This document shows, in pieces, positions 1 through 8,498 of a stretch of DNA of 64,000 bases (positions within the stretch are counted from its first letter, which is position 1; each line of letters starts with the position of its first letter). The notes under the pieces are model-generated. The model was not told where the DNA came from, made no database searches, and was given only the letters and a program-made list of their open reading frames with translations. The DNA comes from Microtetraspora fusca (GTDB taxonomy: Bacteria; Actinomycetota; Actinomycetes; Streptosporangiales; Streptosporangiaceae). Location: NCBI RefSeq assembly GCF_001570365.1, contig NZ_BBYK01000039.1:248001-312000 (forward strand), given 5' to 3'. Position numbers and translations under genes: made by a program.

Positions 1-52
1 TCACGTGGAAACCCTGCCAGAGGGCGTCGTATGCCTGGAACCGGGTTCACTC

Positions 53-1351
53 TCACATATCGGCGAGCGGTAGCCATACGGCCACCTGGAAGCCATGCGT
101 ACGGCCGGGTGGCGGGCCGAAGGAGGCGGTGCCGCCGCAGGCCGCGGCCCGCTCACGGATCCCGATCAGCCCGTTTCCGCCGGAAAAACCGGGCCCGCGA
201 AGGGAAGACGCGTGCAGATCTCCGTCCAGATCGGCGGCGCGCGTCGAAGACCGCTGCACGTCGAAGCCGTGCGGATCGGAGGCGCCTTCCTTGTCGCGAC
301 GATCGCGCGCGTCGGCCGCGGCACCTCGCCCGTCGTCTGTGACGGTGATCGACAGCGCGTCGTCCCGCCAGTCGAGCCGGACCTCCGCCTCAGTGGCGGT
401 GGCGTGCTTGAGCATGTTCGTCAGGGATTCCTGGACGATCCGGTAGGCGGCCACCTCCACATCCGACGAGACGGCGACCGGCTGTCCCGTGGTCGTCAGT
501 GACACCCGTGGCCCCGTGTCGCCGACTCCGTCGACCAGTTCGGGGATCCGGTCGATCGTGGGTTGCGGTTCCCTCGGCCCCTCGGTCTCCTTCAGCAGGC
601 CGAGCATCCGCCGGAGCTGCGCCATCGCCTCCCGGCCCGCCGCGCCGATCGCGTCGAAGGCGGCCTCCGCCCGGTCGGGATCGGTCCGTACGGCGAGCGG
701 ACCGGCCTCGGCCTGCACGACCATGATGCTGACCGCGTGGGCGAGGATGTCGTGCATGTCCCGGGCGATCCGGGCGCGTTCGCGCTCGGCGGCGCGTTCC
801 GCCTCCAGCTCCCGCTCGCGTTCCAGTTGGGCCGCTCGCTCCTCCAGGACCCTCGCGTACGCCTGATGTACGGTGACCGCCCGGCCGAGGGCGTAGGAGG
901 CGACCCACGTCAGCAGACCGCGGACCAGGGTGGGGACCGAGTTGCCACCGAAGAGGATCGATCCCGGCACCATGATCAGAATGACCCCCAGACGCTGCCA
1001 TCGTGGTGCGAGTTGAGCGACGGTGTACGTGGCGACGAGATGTCCGTACCAGAGGGGCTGCGGGGGAATGTCCGGATCGTGCATCGAGTACACATTGGTC
1101 GCCAGGATGATCACGATGAGCACGGCCAAGGGGTACCTGCGGCGCACGATCAGCGGCAGGGAGGCGCCGATGACCGGTAGGTACTCCATGACTGTCCACG
1201 GCTCCGGGCCGGCCATCCGCCTCGAGTAGAAGAACGGCACGGTCTGGGCGGCGAGCACGACGACCGTCAACGCGGCATCGACCGCGAGCGGAGGAAGCGT
1301 CCGAAGTCGCGCGATCAGGGACATAGCGCCCAAGTATCGCGGGTGAGCCAT
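53..1351 (-). CDS. NarL/DesK-type sensor histidine kinase with an insert in its ATPase domain
   Basis: A membrane-bound two-component sensor kinase of about 432 residues. The first ~155 residues hold four to five hydrophobic helices with very short loops, so no large extracellular sensor is present. The HisKA_3 dimerisation box (ARIARDMHDILAHAVS) puts the phospho-accepting His near residue 200; the N-box Asn (SLTNMLKH) is near 312 and the G1 box DDGRG near 339. Between G1 and G2 (GNGLIGIRERA) lies a charged insert of about 45 residues absent from usual relatives. I chose the ATG at 1351 because GGGAGGAG lies just upstream; an in-frame ATG at 1324 is the alternative. Its cognate regulator probably lies beyond the left edge of the window, because the only nearby regulator pairs with another kinase. 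Confidence 0.88.
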   Translation of the reverse strand: MAHPRYLGAMSLIARLRTLPPLAVDAALTVVVLAAQTVPFFYSRRMAGPEPWTVMEYLPVIGASLPLIVRRRYPLAVLIVIILATNVYSMHDPDIPPQPLWYGHLVATYTVAQLAPRWQRLGVILIMVPGSILFGGNSVPTLVRGLLTWVASYALGRAVTVHQAYARVLEERAAQLERERELEAERAAERERARIARDMHDILAHAVSIMVVQAEAGPLAVRTDPDRAEAAFDAIGAAGREAMAQLRRMLGLLKETEGPREPQPTIDRIPELVDGVGDTGPRVSLTTTGQPVAVSSDVEVAAYRIVQESLTNMLKHATATEAEVRLDWRDDALSITVTDDGRGAAADARDRRDKEGASDPHGFDVQRSSTRAADLDGDLHASSLRGPGFSGGNGLIGIRERAAACGGTASFGPPPGRTHGFQVAVWLPLADM

Positions 1352-1553
1352 GCACGCTCCTCCCTCGCACGAGGGATCCCTTTTCCGGGCTCCCTCCCTC
1401 GCGTGACGGAGCGGGAAGACCGCTCGAATCGGCGATCTCACGGGGTACCCCGTCGGGAAACCATGAGGCCATCGCATTTCACGACGCGGCGCCCGACACG
1501 ACGTCACTCACATCGCGTTTCCCGGCTTCTGGCACACCATCTTGGAGAACCCC

Positions 1554-2942
1554 ATGAAGATCGCTCTGGGCGCCGCCTCCCTCGCTCTCGCCCTCGGCGC
1601 CATGGCCACCACCGTGGCACCGGCGACCGCCGCCGAGGCCGCCGGGACGAAGAGCGCCTGGTCGTCCGAGCTCAAAACCGCCGATGTGAGCTTCCGTACC
1701 AGCGATGGGCTGACACTCGGCGGCCGAATCTTCGAACCCGCGAACGCCACCGGCAGGCTGCCCGGTCTGTTGCTCGTCCACGGGTCGGGCCAGGGCAACA
1801 AGTGGAGCGAGCTCCAGATGGAGGCCGAGGAGTTCGCCAAGCAGGGCATGGTGGTGCTGGCGCCCGACAAACGCAGCGTCGGCTATTCCAAGATGAAGCG
1901 GGACTACTCCCAGCTCGCCGACGACGCGCTGAAGGCCTTCGCCGTACTGCGGGACCGTCCCGAGGTGGACCCGGCGAAGGCCGGCGTCTGGGGCCTCAGC
2001 GAGGGCGGCTGGGTGGCGCCCATCGCCGTCACCCGGACCTCGGACATCAAGTTTCTGATCACGGTTGGCGGGCCCGGCCTGGAACCGCTGCGCAGCCAGG
2101 CCTGGAACATGGCCAACAAGGTGGACAGAGCCGGGATCGAGGGATCGGTCCGGACCTTGCTCAACGAGAGCTTCTACCGCTTGGGCGCGGACGCCGGGCT
2201 GTTCCCCGAGGCCCACTACGACCCCGTGCCGACGCTGAAGAAGATCCACCAGCCGGTGCTCGCCCTGTGGGGCGCCGAGGACAACCAGATCCCTCCGGCG
2301 GAGAGCGCGGAGATCTTCCGTAAGACCTTTCCCGGCAGCGTGACGGTCAGGTTCTTCCCCCACGCCCCGCACGCGCTGTGGGCCGCCGGGCGGGAGAAGG
2401 CCGAGGAACTCGTGCCCGGCTACGCCGAGACCGTCGGCTCCTGGGTCCGCGACGTCACCGGCGGCCACGTCCCCGCGTCGAGCGCCGACCCGCTGCCCGC
2501 GCAGCCGACCAGGAGCGTGCCACTCCCCGAGTCGGCGTGGTGGGAGGGCTGGCAGGCCCAGCTCATCGTGCTTGTGCTGCTGCTCGTGGCGTTCGCGACC
2601 TATCCGGTGGCCGCGCTGGTCCGTCGCCGCCGGGGCGGCGCCGGCGGTTCCTGGTCCAACCGGGTCCTCGCGGCGTCCGGTCTCGTCGGCGTGCCCCTCT
2701 TCGTGTACGCGGCCGTGTCCATGATCGGCTCCGCCAACGGTCACGGCATCGACCTCGGCCCGCTGATCGCCGGTCGGCCGATCCTCTGGCTGGTCGTGCA
2801 GCTCCTCGCCTTCACGACCCTCATCTCGACGGCCGTCTCGGCGACCCGGTGGCGTACGGCGCGGCTCCGGGAGTGGATGCTGATCGCCGGGGGCCTGCTC
2901 TTCATCCCCTGGGCGCTCTACTGGGGCCAGCTGCTCCCCTGA
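1554..2942 (+). CDS. Secreted/membrane alpha/beta hydrolase fused to a four-helix membrane domain
   Basis: A 462-residue protein with an N-terminal signal peptide (MKIALGAASLALALGAMA, cleavage after an AxA). The body is a serine hydrolase of the dienelactone hydrolase/esterase kind: oxyanion region LLVHGSGQGN, nucleophile elbow GLSEGG, acid WGAEDNQIPP, and histidine PHAPHAL. After about residue 330 the chain continues into four hydrophobic helices, so the catalytic part should sit outside the membrane, anchored by its C-terminus. The ATG at 1554 is preceded by GGAG at a 6-base spacing; an in-frame TTG at 1542 overlaps that site and is less likely. It is divergent from the kinase at 1351 and convergent with the regulator at 2968. 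The substrate is unknown. Confidence 0.82.
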   Translation: MKIALGAASLALALGAMATTVAPATAAEAAGTKSAWSSELKTADVSFRTSDGLTLGGRIFEPANATGRLPGLLLVHGSGQGNKWSELQMEAEEFAKQGMVVLAPDKRSVGYSKMKRDYSQLADDALKAFAVLRDRPEVDPAKAGVWGLSEGGWVAPIAVTRTSDIKFLITVGGPGLEPLRSQAWNMANKVDRAGIEGSVRTLLNESFYRLGADAGLFPEAHYDPVPTLKKIHQPVLALWGAEDNQIPPAESAEIFRKTFPGSVTVRFFPHAPHALWAAGREKAEELVPGYAETVGSWVRDVTGGHVPASSADPLPAQPTRSVPLPESAWWEGWQAQLIVLVLLLVAFATYPVAALVRRRRGGAGGSWSNRVLAASGLVGVPLFVYAAVSMIGSANGHGIDLGPLIAGRPILWLVVQLLAFTTLISTAVSATRWRTARLREWMLIAGGLLFIPWALYWGQLLP

Positions 2943-2957
2943 TCCGACCCGACCTCG

Positions 2958-2981
2958 AACAGGCCCCTCAGGGGGCCTGTT
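2958..2981. terminator. Bidirectional hairpin between convergent genes
   Basis: AACAGGCCCC and GGGGCCTGTT form a 10-bp stem with a 4-base loop. The hairpin lies between the hydrolase stop (2942) and the response regulator, and overlaps the regulator's last codons (stop at 2968-2970). It could terminate both transcripts. No long U-tract follows on the plus strand, only TTG. Confidence 0.6.
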
Positions 2982-3624
2982 TGCCGTTCAGGAAGGCGAG
3001 TACGGCGAGCACGCGGCGGTTGTCGTCGTCCGAGGGGGCCAGTCCCAGCTTCGCGAAGATGTTCGCGGTGTGCTTGCCCACCGCGCTGTCGCTGAGGAAG
3101 AGCCGCTGCCCGATGGCGGCGTTGGAGCGGCCCTCGGCCATCAGTTCGAGGACCTCGCGCTCTCGGGGAGTGAGCCGGCCGATCGGCTCGCTGCGCGCGT
3201 TGCGGGCCAGCAGCTTGGCGATCACCTCGGGGTCCATGGCGGTGCCTCCCTCGGCCACCCGGCGGACCGCGTCGATGAACTGGCCGGCGTTGAAGACCCG
3301 GTCCTTGAGGAGATAGCCGACGCCGCCCGAGCCGTCGGCCAGCAGCTCCCGGGCGTACAACTGCTCGACGTGCTGGGAGAGGACGAGCACAGGAAGGCCG
3401 GAGATCCGGCGGCGGGCCTCCAGGGCGGCCTGGAGCCCCTCATCGGTGAAGGTCGGCGGCAGCCGGACGTCGACGACGGCCACGTCGGGGCGCTCTCTCA
3501 GCATGGCGGCGAGAAGATCGGGGCCGGACTCGACCGCGGCGACGACGTCGAACCCATGTGCCCGGAGCAGGGCGACCAGGCCCTCCCGGAGGAGGTGCAG
3601 GTCTTCGGCGATGACTACGCGCAC
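2968..3624 (-). CDS. NarL/LuxR-family response regulator
   Basis: A 218-residue cytoplasmic transcription factor. The receiver domain (residues 1-120) has the acidic pair near E7/D8, the phospho-acceptor D52 (VAVVDVRLPP) and the conserved Lys in GYLLKDRV. The C-terminal LuxR helix-turn-helix (LTPREREVLELMAEGRS, then SAVGKHTANIFAKLGL) binds DNA. The GTG start at 3624 lies inside the 3' end of the kinase gene, which stops at 3615, so the two genes overlap by 10 bases and are translationally coupled. This makes it the partner of the kinase upstream. The pair is divergent from an ABC exporter (5263 onward), which is a plausible regulatory target. Confidence 0.9.
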   Translation of the reverse strand: MRVVIAEDLHLLREGLVALLRAHGFDVVAAVESGPDLLAAMLRERPDVAVVDVRLPPTFTDEGLQAALEARRRISGLPVLVLSQHVEQLYARELLADGSGGVGYLLKDRVFNAGQFIDAVRRVAEGGTAMDPEVIAKLLARNARSEPIGRLTPREREVLELMAEGRSNAAIGQRLFLSDSAVGKHTANIFAKLGLAPSDDDNRRVLAVLAFLNGKQAP

Positions 3625-5108
3625 CCGTCCACCTTGCCACGCTTCGCCTGGTTGGTGAGGGTCACCGCGGTCGCCAGCATTCCACCACCCAGGAGGATCA
3701 TCCCGACGATCGTCGGCCACTGCAGTGCTTCCGGCATGTAGAGCGCCAGGAACCACGACTTCACGGGGGTGCCGGCCAGCTTCATGACCATCGCGACGAG
3801 CCCCTGCGGGAACAGCGGGAGCCAGCACAGGCCCCAGCACACGCCCAAGGTCATGCTCTTCCACCTCGGGATCGGCGGGACCACGCTGTCCAGGGCGCGG
3901 GTCAGCTCCAGGACGGCCGTGGTGGGGCCGCCGACCGGGCTGTTCAGTGCGAGCACGCCGTCGAAGGCCGCGAGCCTGCGTTCGATGCCCTGCAGTCCGG
4001 TGCCCCGTCCGGGGTCCGCTCCGCCCCGGCCGTCATCGGTCACGGTGACCCGCAGGGTGGTCCCATGGTGGCTGATGTCGATCCACACCTCGGTCGCGCC
4101 GCCGTGCTTCACCGCGTTGGTCAGCAGCTCGCTGATCGCGAAGTAGGCGGCGGACTCCACCGGGGCGTCCGGCCGTACCGGCAGGTCGACGGTCACGTGC
4201 GCGGTGAGCGAGGTGTCCAGGACGAGAGCGCGTACGGCGTCGCCGAGCCCGCGCTCGGCGAGCACCGGCGGGTGGATGCCACGCACGACCTGGCGCAGCT
4301 CGCGCAGCGCGGTGGCCGACGCCTCGCTCGCCTTGGCGAGCAGTGCCTTGGCGGCGGCCGGGTCGGTGTCCACGAGCTGTTCGGCGGCGCCGATGGTCAT
4401 GCCGATCGCGACCAGCCGCGCCTGCGCGCCGTCGTGCAGGTCCCGCTCGATGCGGCGCAGCTCGGCCGCCTGCGAGTCGACCGCGTCGATCCGGGTCCTG
4501 GCCAGGTGGCTGACCCGCTGGGCGAGCCGTGCCTTCTCGGTCGGCGCGAGCAGCCCGAGCGCGATCTGCCCGTGGACCCGCAGGCTCCAGGGGACGACGA
4601 TCGGCGCCGTGGCCACGGCGATGACGGCGGGCAGCAGGCCGAGCACGTTGCCACTGAGCAGCGTGGGGAGCCCGGCCGCGACGAGCAGCACCGGAATGGC
4701 GACGATCAGACCGCCGGCCCACGGGTTCAGCATGAGGTAGGCGAGATCACGCCAGGTCGCGGGGTCGTTCACCATCCAGGTGAGCCGCCGGTTGAACGCC
4801 GGGATGCGCGGCGTCTTGTACAGGTTGCGGCCGTCGCGGTACCAGCCGTCCCGCTGTGGCCGCGGGGCCGGCGGGGTGGGCCGGTACGGCTCGTCGATCG
4901 TCACGCCGGACCACCTGGCGGCGAGCCTCCGCTGCGCCCCTGTCGTCGCCCGCGTGAGCCGTACGGCAGGGGGAAACACGAACACGAACCCCACGAGGAA
5001 GGTGAGCGCGACCGCGACCAGCATCACCAGGCCGACCAACTGCCCGAGGACCACCATTCCGAGAAGGCCGGTCGCGCGGCCCAGTGCCGTGAGAGTACGT
5101 CGGTTCAT
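3615..5108 (-). CDS. DesK/NarX-type sensor histidine kinase with C-terminal membrane helices
   Basis: A 497-residue kinase. A membrane sensor region with four hydrophobic helices fills residues 10-190. The HisKA_3 box (LRRIERDLHDGAQAR) carries the phosphorylated His near residue 225, the N-box is ISELLTNAVKHGG (Asn ~331), and the ATPase ends with G1 DDGRGG and G2 GTGLQGIERRL. After the ATPase the chain continues for about 85 residues with two further hydrophobic segments (about 419-440 and 465-485), which is unusual because catalytic domains usually end these proteins. The ATG at 5108 has GAGG upstream. It overlaps the regulator gene by 10 bases and is divergent from the ABC exporter at 5263, so the 154-bp gap probably carries back-to-back promoters. 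Confidence 0.9.
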   Translation of the reverse strand: MNRRTLTALGRATGLLGMVVLGQLVGLVMLVAVALTFLVGFVFVFPPAVRLTRATTGAQRRLAARWSGVTIDEPYRPTPPAPRPQRDGWYRDGRNLYKTPRIPAFNRRLTWMVNDPATWRDLAYLMLNPWAGGLIVAIPVLLVAAGLPTLLSGNVLGLLPAVIAVATAPIVVPWSLRVHGQIALGLLAPTEKARLAQRVSHLARTRIDAVDSQAAELRRIERDLHDGAQARLVAIGMTIGAAEQLVDTDPAAAKALLAKASEASATALRELRQVVRGIHPPVLAERGLGDAVRALVLDTSLTAHVTVDLPVRPDAPVESAAYFAISELLTNAVKHGGATEVWIDISHHGTTLRVTVTDDGRGGADPGRGTGLQGIERRLAAFDGVLALNSPVGGPTTAVLELTRALDSVVPPIPRWKSMTLGVCWGLCWLPLFPQGLVAMVMKLAGTPVKSWFLALYMPEALQWPTIVGMILLGGGMLATAVTLTNQAKRGKVDGCA

Positions 5109-5262
5109 GCGCCTCAGTGTGTACGGAGGGAACGGGCGTGCGCAGTGACCCGAGACGCCCGGAAGGGGTGGAGTTTCCCCCACCCCCCGTCGGTCAAAAG
5201 TGCACCACAACCGGGTCCGCACCCGCATTCTCCCCTGCGCGGGAAATTTCTAGCTTCGTGGC

Positions 5263-6141
5263 ATGGCAATCATCTCTGTCCACAACCTGCGTAAGACATA
5301 CGGCGAGAAGGTCGCGGTCGACGACGTGTCGTTCGCGGTCGAGGAAGGCGAGATCTTCGGGATCGTCGGCCGCAACGGCGCCGGAAAGACCACCACGGTC
5401 GAGTGCGTCGCCGGGTTGCGCGCGCCGTCGTCCGGCGTCGTGGAGCTCGGCGCCGGCCTGACCGACGTGAAGGAGCAGATCGGCATCCAGCTCCAGGACT
5501 GCTCGCTGCCGGACAAGCTGAAGGTCGGGGAGGCGCTGGAGCTCTACGCGTCCTTCTACTCGCGACCCGCGGACTGGCGCGCGCTGCTCGACGAGATCGG
5601 CCTCGACCCGCGCGTCGCGTTCGCCAAGCTGTCCGGCGGGCAGCGCCAGCGGCTGTCCGTCGCGCTCGCGCTGGTCGGGAACCCGCGGGTCGCGATACTC
5701 GACGAGCTGACCACCGGCCTCGACCCGCAGGCCCGCCGCGACACCTGGGACCTGATCGAGCGCGTCCGCGAGATGGGTGTGACGGTGCTGCTGGTCACGC
5801 ACTTCATGGAGGAGGTCGAGCGGCTCTGCGACCGGGTCGCGGTGATCTCGGCCGGCCGCGTACTCGCGGTGGACACCCCGGACCGGCTCATCGAGCGCGC
5901 CGGCGGCGGGCAGCGGATCGTCTTCCACACGACCGGGCCCGTCGACGCCCTCACAGCGCTGCCCGAGGTCACCACCGTCCAGCGGAACGGTGACGAGGTG
6001 GTCGTGACCGGCACCGGCGACCTGCTCGTCGCCGTGGTCGGCGCCCTCACACCGGGGCAGGTCAGCGGCCTGCGCACCGAGCGGACCACCTTCGACGACG
6101 CCTTCCTCGCCCTCACCGGGAACGCGCCCGCCTCGTCGTGA
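5263..6141 (+). CDS. ABC-2 type exporter, ATP-binding subunit
   Basis: A 292-residue ATPase that powers an ABC-2 type (DrrA/CcmA-like) exporter. Walker A is GRNGAGKTT (residues 37-45), the signature is LSGGQRQRLS (123-132), and Walker B plus catalytic Glu is VAILDELTTGLD (144-155), followed by the switch His in LLVTHFMEEVE. The C-terminal ~80 residues form the extension usual for drug/antibiotic exporters. The membrane partner is encoded 91 bases downstream at 6233. The operon diverges from the kinase/regulator pair, a typical arrangement for an inducible resistance pump. The transported compound cannot be read from the sequence. Confidence 0.93.
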   Translation: MAIISVHNLRKTYGEKVAVDDVSFAVEEGEIFGIVGRNGAGKTTTVECVAGLRAPSSGVVELGAGLTDVKEQIGIQLQDCSLPDKLKVGEALELYASFYSRPADWRALLDEIGLDPRVAFAKLSGGQRQRLSVALALVGNPRVAILDELTTGLDPQARRDTWDLIERVREMGVTVLLVTHFMEEVERLCDRVAVISAGRVLAVDTPDRLIERAGGGQRIVFHTTGPVDALTALPEVTTVQRNGDEVVVTGTGDLLVAVVGALTPGQVSGLRTERTTFDDAFLALTGNAPASS

Positions 6142-6232
6142 CGCCTCCCCCGGCGCACACCCCGCCCCCAGTGACCCGTCCCCCCGCCCGTACGCCGTCG
6201 CGTGCCGGCTCTGACGAAACCGGAGAATCCTG

Positions 6233-6979
6233 ATGCTGGTCCACAAGAAATTGATCCTCACCGAAGCGAAGCTGTTCCTGCGCGAGCCGGCCGCGGTGTT
6301 CTTCGTGACCCTCCTGCCCGTCGCGCTGCTGCTGGTGCTCGGCCTTTCCATCCCCGGGTTCAGCAAGGCGGATCCGGCCCTCGGAGGCGAGCGGCTCGTC
6401 GACGCCCAGTTCCCCGCGATGATGGTGCTGCTCTCGGTCGCGACGCTCGCACTGAGCGCGCTTCCCGCGACGCTGGTCACGTACCGGGAGAAGGGGGTGC
6501 TGCGCCGGATGTCCACGACGCCGGTACGCCCCGGGGCGCTGCTCGTGGCGCAGATCGCGATCAGCGCGGCCGTCGCCGTCCTGAGCACGACCTTGACGCT
6601 GGCGCTGGGACATCTGGTGCTCGACATGCCGGTGCCGCGGCTGCTCGCCGGCTTCGCCGGGGTGCTCCTGCTCGGCGCGGTCGCCCTGTTCTCCGTCGGG
6701 CTGTGGCTCGCCGCCGTGGCGCCGAGCGCGAAGGTCGTGCAGGGCGCGGGCGCCGCGGTGCTGTTCCCGCTGCTGTTCCTCGGCGGCATGTGGCTTCCGC
6801 GCGACCTCATGCCGTCCCCGCTGCGCGTGGTGAGCGATTTCACGCCGACCGGCGCGTTCGGGCAGGCGCTGCGGGACACGATGGGAGGGCACGCGCCCTC
6901 GCTCGCGCATCTCGCGGTCCTCGCCGGATGGGCGTTGGTCGCGGGGATCGCCGCCGCCCGCATGTTCCGCTGGCAGTGA
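6233..6979 (+). CDS. ABC-2 type exporter, permease subunit
   Basis: A 248-residue integral membrane protein with six hydrophobic helices in the ABC-2 pattern: a first helix at about residues 18-38 followed by a loop, helices packed between about 65 and 175, and a last helix ending in ARMFRWQ. The intracellular signature TYREKGVLRRMSTTPVRP (~85-102) is the coupling-helix region typical of the family. The ATG at 6233 has GGAGAATCCTG upstream. It pairs with the ATPase encoded at 5263-6141 and should form a homodimeric channel with two ATPase copies. Confidence 0.9.
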   Translation: MLVHKKLILTEAKLFLREPAAVFFVTLLPVALLLVLGLSIPGFSKADPALGGERLVDAQFPAMMVLLSVATLALSALPATLVTYREKGVLRRMSTTPVRPGALLVAQIAISAAVAVLSTTLTLALGHLVLDMPVPRLLAGFAGVLLLGAVALFSVGLWLAAVAPSAKVVQGAGAAVLFPLLFLGGMWLPRDLMPSPLRVVSDFTPTGAFGQALRDTMGGHAPSLAHLAVLAGWALVAGIAAARMFRWQ

Positions 6980-7053
6980 TCCGGCCCGGCCGGGGTGCGC
7001 CCGGTCCATTACCTCTCGGGGAATCGCGATCGTTCACCGGCGGGCATAGCGTC

Positions 7054-7848
7054 ATGCACGTGACCACAGCTTCGATCCATCACCGGCCGATCGGCGTGCT
7101 GCTCCGCCAGTGGCGCGAGCGCCGCCGGTTGAGCCAGCTCGACCTCTCGATCCAGGCCGAGATCTCGACCCGGCATGTGAGCTTCATGGAGACGGGACGT
7201 TCCGCGCCCAGCCGGGAGATGGTCCTCCATCTCGCCGAGCATCTTGACGTCCCGCTCCGCGAACGGAACCACCTGCTGCTCGCCGCTGGCTACGCCCCTG
7301 TTTATACGGAATCCACGCTGGACTCGCCGCAGCTGGCAGCCGTACGCGACGCGATCGGCAAGCTGCTGGCGGGGCACGAGCCGTACCCCGCCGTGGTGGT
7401 GGACCGGGGGTGGAACCTGGTGGACGCCAACACGGGCCTCCGCATGCTCGCGGAGGGCATCGCCCCCGAGCTGCTGTCGAACGTGCTGCGCGCGAGCCTG
7501 CACCCCGACGGGCTCGCCCCGCGGATCGCGAACCTCGGGGAGTGGCGGGCGCACCTGCTCGGACGGCTCAAGCGGCAGATCACACTCACCGGGGACGCCG
7601 AGCTGGCCGAGCTGTACGCGGAGCTGCGGGAGTATCCCTGCGACCAGCCGGAGCCCGAGGTGGAGCTGCCGGGGCCGGGCGACATCTTCGTCCCGCTCCG
7701 GCTGCGGCGCGGGGATCGGGAGCTGTCGTTCTTCAGCGTCGTGGCGACCTTCGGCACGCCCCTCGACGTCACGGTCGCCGAGATGATGATCGAGTCGTTC
7801 TTCCCGGCCGACGAGGAGACCATCCGTTTCCTCCGCGACGTCGGGTGA
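7054..7848 (+). CDS. XRE-family regulator with MmyB-like ligand-binding domain
   Basis: A 264-residue transcription factor. Residues ~10-70 are a helix-turn-helix (GVLLRQWRERRRLSQLDLS, then STRHVSFMETGRSAPS). The remainder matches the MmyB-like ligand-binding domain by layout: YPAVVVDRGWNLVDANTG, then LLSNVLRASLHPDGLAPRI, and a C-terminal segment LDVTVAEMMIESFFPADEE. Regulators of this type usually control a neighbouring oxidoreductase or transporter, but none is obviously paired here. The ATG at 7054 is chosen because the HTH begins within 15 residues; GTG at 7060 is the only near alternative and no strong ribosome-binding site precedes either. It reads in the same direction as the ABC exporter operon, 74 bases downstream. 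Confidence 0.88.
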   Translation: MHVTTASIHHRPIGVLLRQWRERRRLSQLDLSIQAEISTRHVSFMETGRSAPSREMVLHLAEHLDVPLRERNHLLLAAGYAPVYTESTLDSPQLAAVRDAIGKLLAGHEPYPAVVVDRGWNLVDANTGLRMLAEGIAPELLSNVLRASLHPDGLAPRIANLGEWRAHLLGRLKRQITLTGDAELAELYAELREYPCDQPEPEVELPGPGDIFVPLRLRRGDRELSFFSVVATFGTPLDVTVAEMMIESFFPADEETIRFLRDVG

Positions 7849-8007
7849 GTCGCCCCGTCAGTGACGGCCGCCCGCCTCCGCCCGGGGAGCATGCGCACCG
7901 GGCGGCCGCATATGATCTTCTCCGAAATTCATGATCCGGACTTTTCGCGAAGCGCGGTCTTTGTCACAATTCCCGGCATAGATCACGTTCCAGGTCCGGA
8001 GGCCGTC

Positions 8008-8454
8008 GTGCCGCAGAAGGTACTGACCAATACATTCCACGTCGACGCCGCCCCAGAGGCGGTGTTCGAGCATCTCACCACGCCCGAGAGCTACATCGGG
8101 CTGTCGCCACTCGTGGTGGCGGTCAAGGATGTGGATCGTTCCGAACCCGGCGTGATCCGCTACACCTCCATCGAGCGGTTCCGGTTCCTCGGCGTCTTCA
8201 CGCACGACAACCCGATCGCGGTGACGCTCCTCACCGAGGGACTCTCCGTACGCGGTGACGTGACGAGCCCGGGCAACGTCCGCCTCGTCTACCGGTTCGA
8301 TCTGGCGCCGGACGGGCCCGGCACCCGGGTGGACGACCGGCTGGAGATCACCGCCCCCTGGTTCCTCACGGCATTCGCGGCCGGCCAGGCGCGCAAGGTC
8401 CAGCTCGCCCGCGCGGGCATCCTCGCCGAGCGCCTCGCCGTGCCCGTCGGCTGA
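8008..8454 (+). CDS. SRPBCC/START-like small protein
   Basis: A 148-residue soluble protein of the SRPBCC (polyketide cyclase/dehydrase-like) fold by pattern: it opens with KVLTNTFHVDAAPEAVFEHLTTPES, the usual first strand and helix, has the central strands around GVIRYTSIERFRFLG, and ends with the long C-terminal helix (TAFAAGQARKVQLARAGILAERL). These proteins enclose a hydrophobic ligand; the ligand is unknown. The GTG at 8008 is chosen because GGAGG lies 5 bases upstream. Longer in-frame readings from 7861 lack such a site and add a sequence without family character. Confidence 0.75.
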   Translation: MPQKVLTNTFHVDAAPEAVFEHLTTPESYIGLSPLVVAVKDVDRSEPGVIRYTSIERFRFLGVFTHDNPIAVTLLTEGLSVRGDVTSPGNVRLVYRFDLAPDGPGTRVDDRLEITAPWFLTAFAAGQARKVQLARAGILAERLAVPVG

Positions 8455-8498
8455 GGCCGCCCGTGGAAAGCTGAGATCCCCGACTCCGAGGAGAGCCC

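Noticed and set aside
1-16. TCACGTGGAAAC at the left edge resembles a truncated parS
   Set aside because: An extra G breaks the dyad, so the right arm does not match GTGAAAC.
5109-5262. Specific operator in the kinase/ABC exporter divergent gap
   Set aside because: No clear dyad or direct repeat could be supported by eye.
6202-7053. Upstream in-frame extension of the XRE regulator through the permease gene
   Set aside because: It lies entirely over the ABC permease in another frame; the HTH begins just after the ATG at 7054.
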